Shown: in pieces, positions 62,957 to 64,000 of the stretch | How positions within the stretch are numbered: position 1 is the first letter of the stretch | Layout: every line of letters begins with the position of its first letter | NCBI GenBank assembly: GCA_902619615.1 | Contig: CACNFD010000001.1 | Location: 121,001 to 185,000 of the forward strand | Origin: an uncultured SAR116 cluster alpha proteobacterium | GTDB lineage: Bacteria > Pseudomonadota > Alphaproteobacteria > Puniceispirillales > Marisalimonadaceae | Reading direction: 5' to 3' | DNA length: 64,000 nucleotides | Notes under the pieces: generated by a model | Told to the model about the DNA's origin: nothing | The model's database searches: none | What the model saw: only the letters and a program-made list of their open reading frames with translations | Position numbers and translations under genes: made by a program

Positions 62957-63077
62957 AATTAAAACAAAAAAACCCATAACCAAGGTTCTTGAGAGTGATC
63001 GAAGTTATTGATTATATTGATATAATTGGTTGCACGGGTAAAATTTGAACTACTACCTTCAGGTTATGATACTGACG
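62957..63077 (-). repeat. Degenerate initiator-tRNA 3' half with downstream flank, copy B
   Basis: Minus strand: CAGTATCATAACCTGA gives a tRNA-Met anticodon arm with CAT; TAGTTCAAATTTTA a T-loop; and GTGCAACCA an acceptor end with encoded CCA (63027-63077). The T-stem is degenerate. The flank matches copy A (AAGAACC, poly-T terminator-like run). It is a better match than copy A but still lacks the 5' half. Confidence 0.6.
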
Positions 63078-63214
63078 TTTTTGAGGAATTTCAGAGGTTT
63101 TTTTTATATTTAACTATAAGTTTAGCTATAGAAATTGATTTTCATTTAATCTATAGCCAAACAGTGGCAATTATGAACTTTAGTTTAAAAATGTAGTGCC
63201 TGACGAACAAATAA

Positions 63215-63275
63215 TTTATTTTAAATACCTATCGATACCGTGGTAATTGGTAAAGTAAGAAAAAATAAGAAGCGT
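63215..63275 (+). pseudogene. Decayed small zinc-ribbon gene, copy 2
   Basis: The frame reads FILNTYRYRGNW-stop-SKKK, equivalent to the C-terminus of copy 1 at 57.9 kb, and 15 bases (63223-63237) are identical to it. No cysteine knuckles remain upstream. Like copy 1, it ends just before the stop of a minus-strand gene. Confidence 0.5.
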
Positions 63276-63291
63276 TAAAAATTTACAACAA

Positions 63292-64000
63292 CTATTCATG
63301 CCATCCTAAAGTATCCATTACTTCGATAATTCTTTTAAATTGTTTAGACCATATAAAATTAGCTGGGTTTGTCCTACCTGTAAACATAGCTTTTGTATAT
63401 TTATTTTCCAATTGATTGTATTCTCGTAAATATTTTTTCTGATTTTCAAAGTCTTTTTCTTGTTCATAAACATATAAAAGAAATACATTTGCATATCCTG
63501 CATTTCCACAAAAAGGACTTTTGCAGTTGTCAATTTGATCAGAATTCTTTCTATCTAATATAATTTTTTTTGCTAGTTGTTTTACTTTCTTTAGATCGTT
63601 ATTTAAAAAACTCGCCTGCATATAAAATGAAGTGAATGTATCTGAGGGATTATCATCTAACTCAAATAATTTTTTAAAAGAAGCAGTTGCTTTTTCAAAC
63701 ATGTTACAAAGTGTAAACACTTCTCCTGCAAGTCCATATTGATAAGAATTATTGTTTATCAGGCTATAACCTTTTTCAGCAAATTCTCCAGCTTTTTTAA
63801 GTCCACCCCATTCATTGGCTCTGTTTCCATCACGATTTAAGATGTGCGCCGAAGCTAAAAAATAACCATGTGCTAAATATGCATCAGCTTTATCAGGATT
63901 TATTTCAATTGCTTTAGTTGAAAATTCCATTGCTTTTAAAAAGCATGCAGTTGACGCTGCTCTTCGTTCTTTTTTTGATGCTTTATTACTTTTTGGTTTA
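63292..64000 (-). CDS. TPR-repeat protein, start outside the window
   Basis: The frame is open from the stop at 63292 to the window edge at 64000 with no stop, so the first annotated ATG (63930) may be internal. TPR motifs (FSTKAIEINPDKADAYLAHGYFLAS, KATASFKKLFELDDNPSD) are seen. The tail has an NFIWSKQFKRIIEVMDTLGW segment. Function unknown; TPR proteins mediate protein-protein contacts. Confidence 0.65.
   Translation of the reverse strand, partial: KPKSNKASKKERRAASTACFLKAMEFSTKAIEINPDKADAYLAHGYFLASAHILNRDGNRANEWGGLKKAGEFAEKGYSLINNNSYQYGLAGEVFTLCNMFEKATASFKKLFELDDNPSDTFTSFYMQASFLNNDLKKVKQLAKKIILDRKNSDQIDNCKSPFCGNAGYANVFLLYVYEQEKDFENQKKYLREYNQLENKYTKAMFTGRTNPANFIWSKQFKRIIEVMDTLGWHE

Noticed and set aside
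1..64000. CRISPR arrays, insertion sequences or intact tRNA genes
   Set aside because: No regularly spaced repeats, no transposase and no complete cloverleaf were recognised; only the two tRNA 3' halves at 61.1 and 63.0 kb resemble a tRNA.

Overview
The window is AT-rich throughout (about 30% G+C by eye) and gene-dense, with short intergenic gaps, ATGA-type overlaps and many TTG or GTG starts. A Gram-negative porin, protocatechuate dioxygenase, a phosphatidylcholine synthase remnant, periplasmic copper proteins and a methanethiol oxidase homologue together suggest a streamlined marine alphaproteobacterium. No rRNA or marker protein is present to fix the lineage, so this placement is an inference.

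Layout. 0-6 kb: partial membrane protein, a Baeyer-Villiger-type flavoprotein, and a minus-strand aromatic-acid unit (pobA, pcaH, pcaG) that takes 4-hydroxybenzoate through protocatechuate to carboxymuconate, followed by an HTH-less cyclic-nucleotide-binding protein. 6-16 kb: hpt, a zinc alcohol dehydrogenase, a DMT exporter, a DapA-family lyase, csaA, a bactofilin, Sco, an orphan ModA, a MOSC protein and pseudoazurin. 15.3-18.5 kb: a decayed acetyltransferase, a frameshifted AtuA-family gene with its DUF4387 partner, and an HTH protein fused to an MT-A70-like domain that lacks DPPW, next to a MazG-like gene. 18.5-25.6 kb: AzlCD, endonuclease III, a photolyase operon and a porin with a neighbouring winged-helix gene. 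26-32 kb: a methanethiol oxidase-ferredoxin unit, GST, acyl-CoA dehydrogenase and small proteins.

32.6-41.5 kb is a copper-handling block: DUF4396, cytochrome c, two Tat-exported multicopper oxidases, a CopC-CusF fusion, a TolC-like lipoprotein and CopD. Three CueR-type promoters are readable. Two drive the copper genes, and the third points the other way, into a membrane class III adenylyl cyclase. A second cyclase (54.6 kb) and the cNMP-binding protein (2.4 kb) suggest cAMP signalling without a visible CRP.

45.9-52.2 kb is a CUT1 sugar ABC operon with a GH63-like hydrolase and two permeases carrying unusual extra domains. 52-57.7 kb holds a PanB-like protein, a cupin, a GAF-cyclase and several split-barrel flavoproteins. 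57.7-63.3 kb is a region of decay: two remnants of one small zinc-ribbon gene, a phosphatidylcholine synthase with a stop in its catalytic motif, and two degenerate initiator-tRNA 3' halves flanking a TPR-sulfotransferase gene. No CRISPR array, transposase, integrase or intact tRNA gene was recognised.
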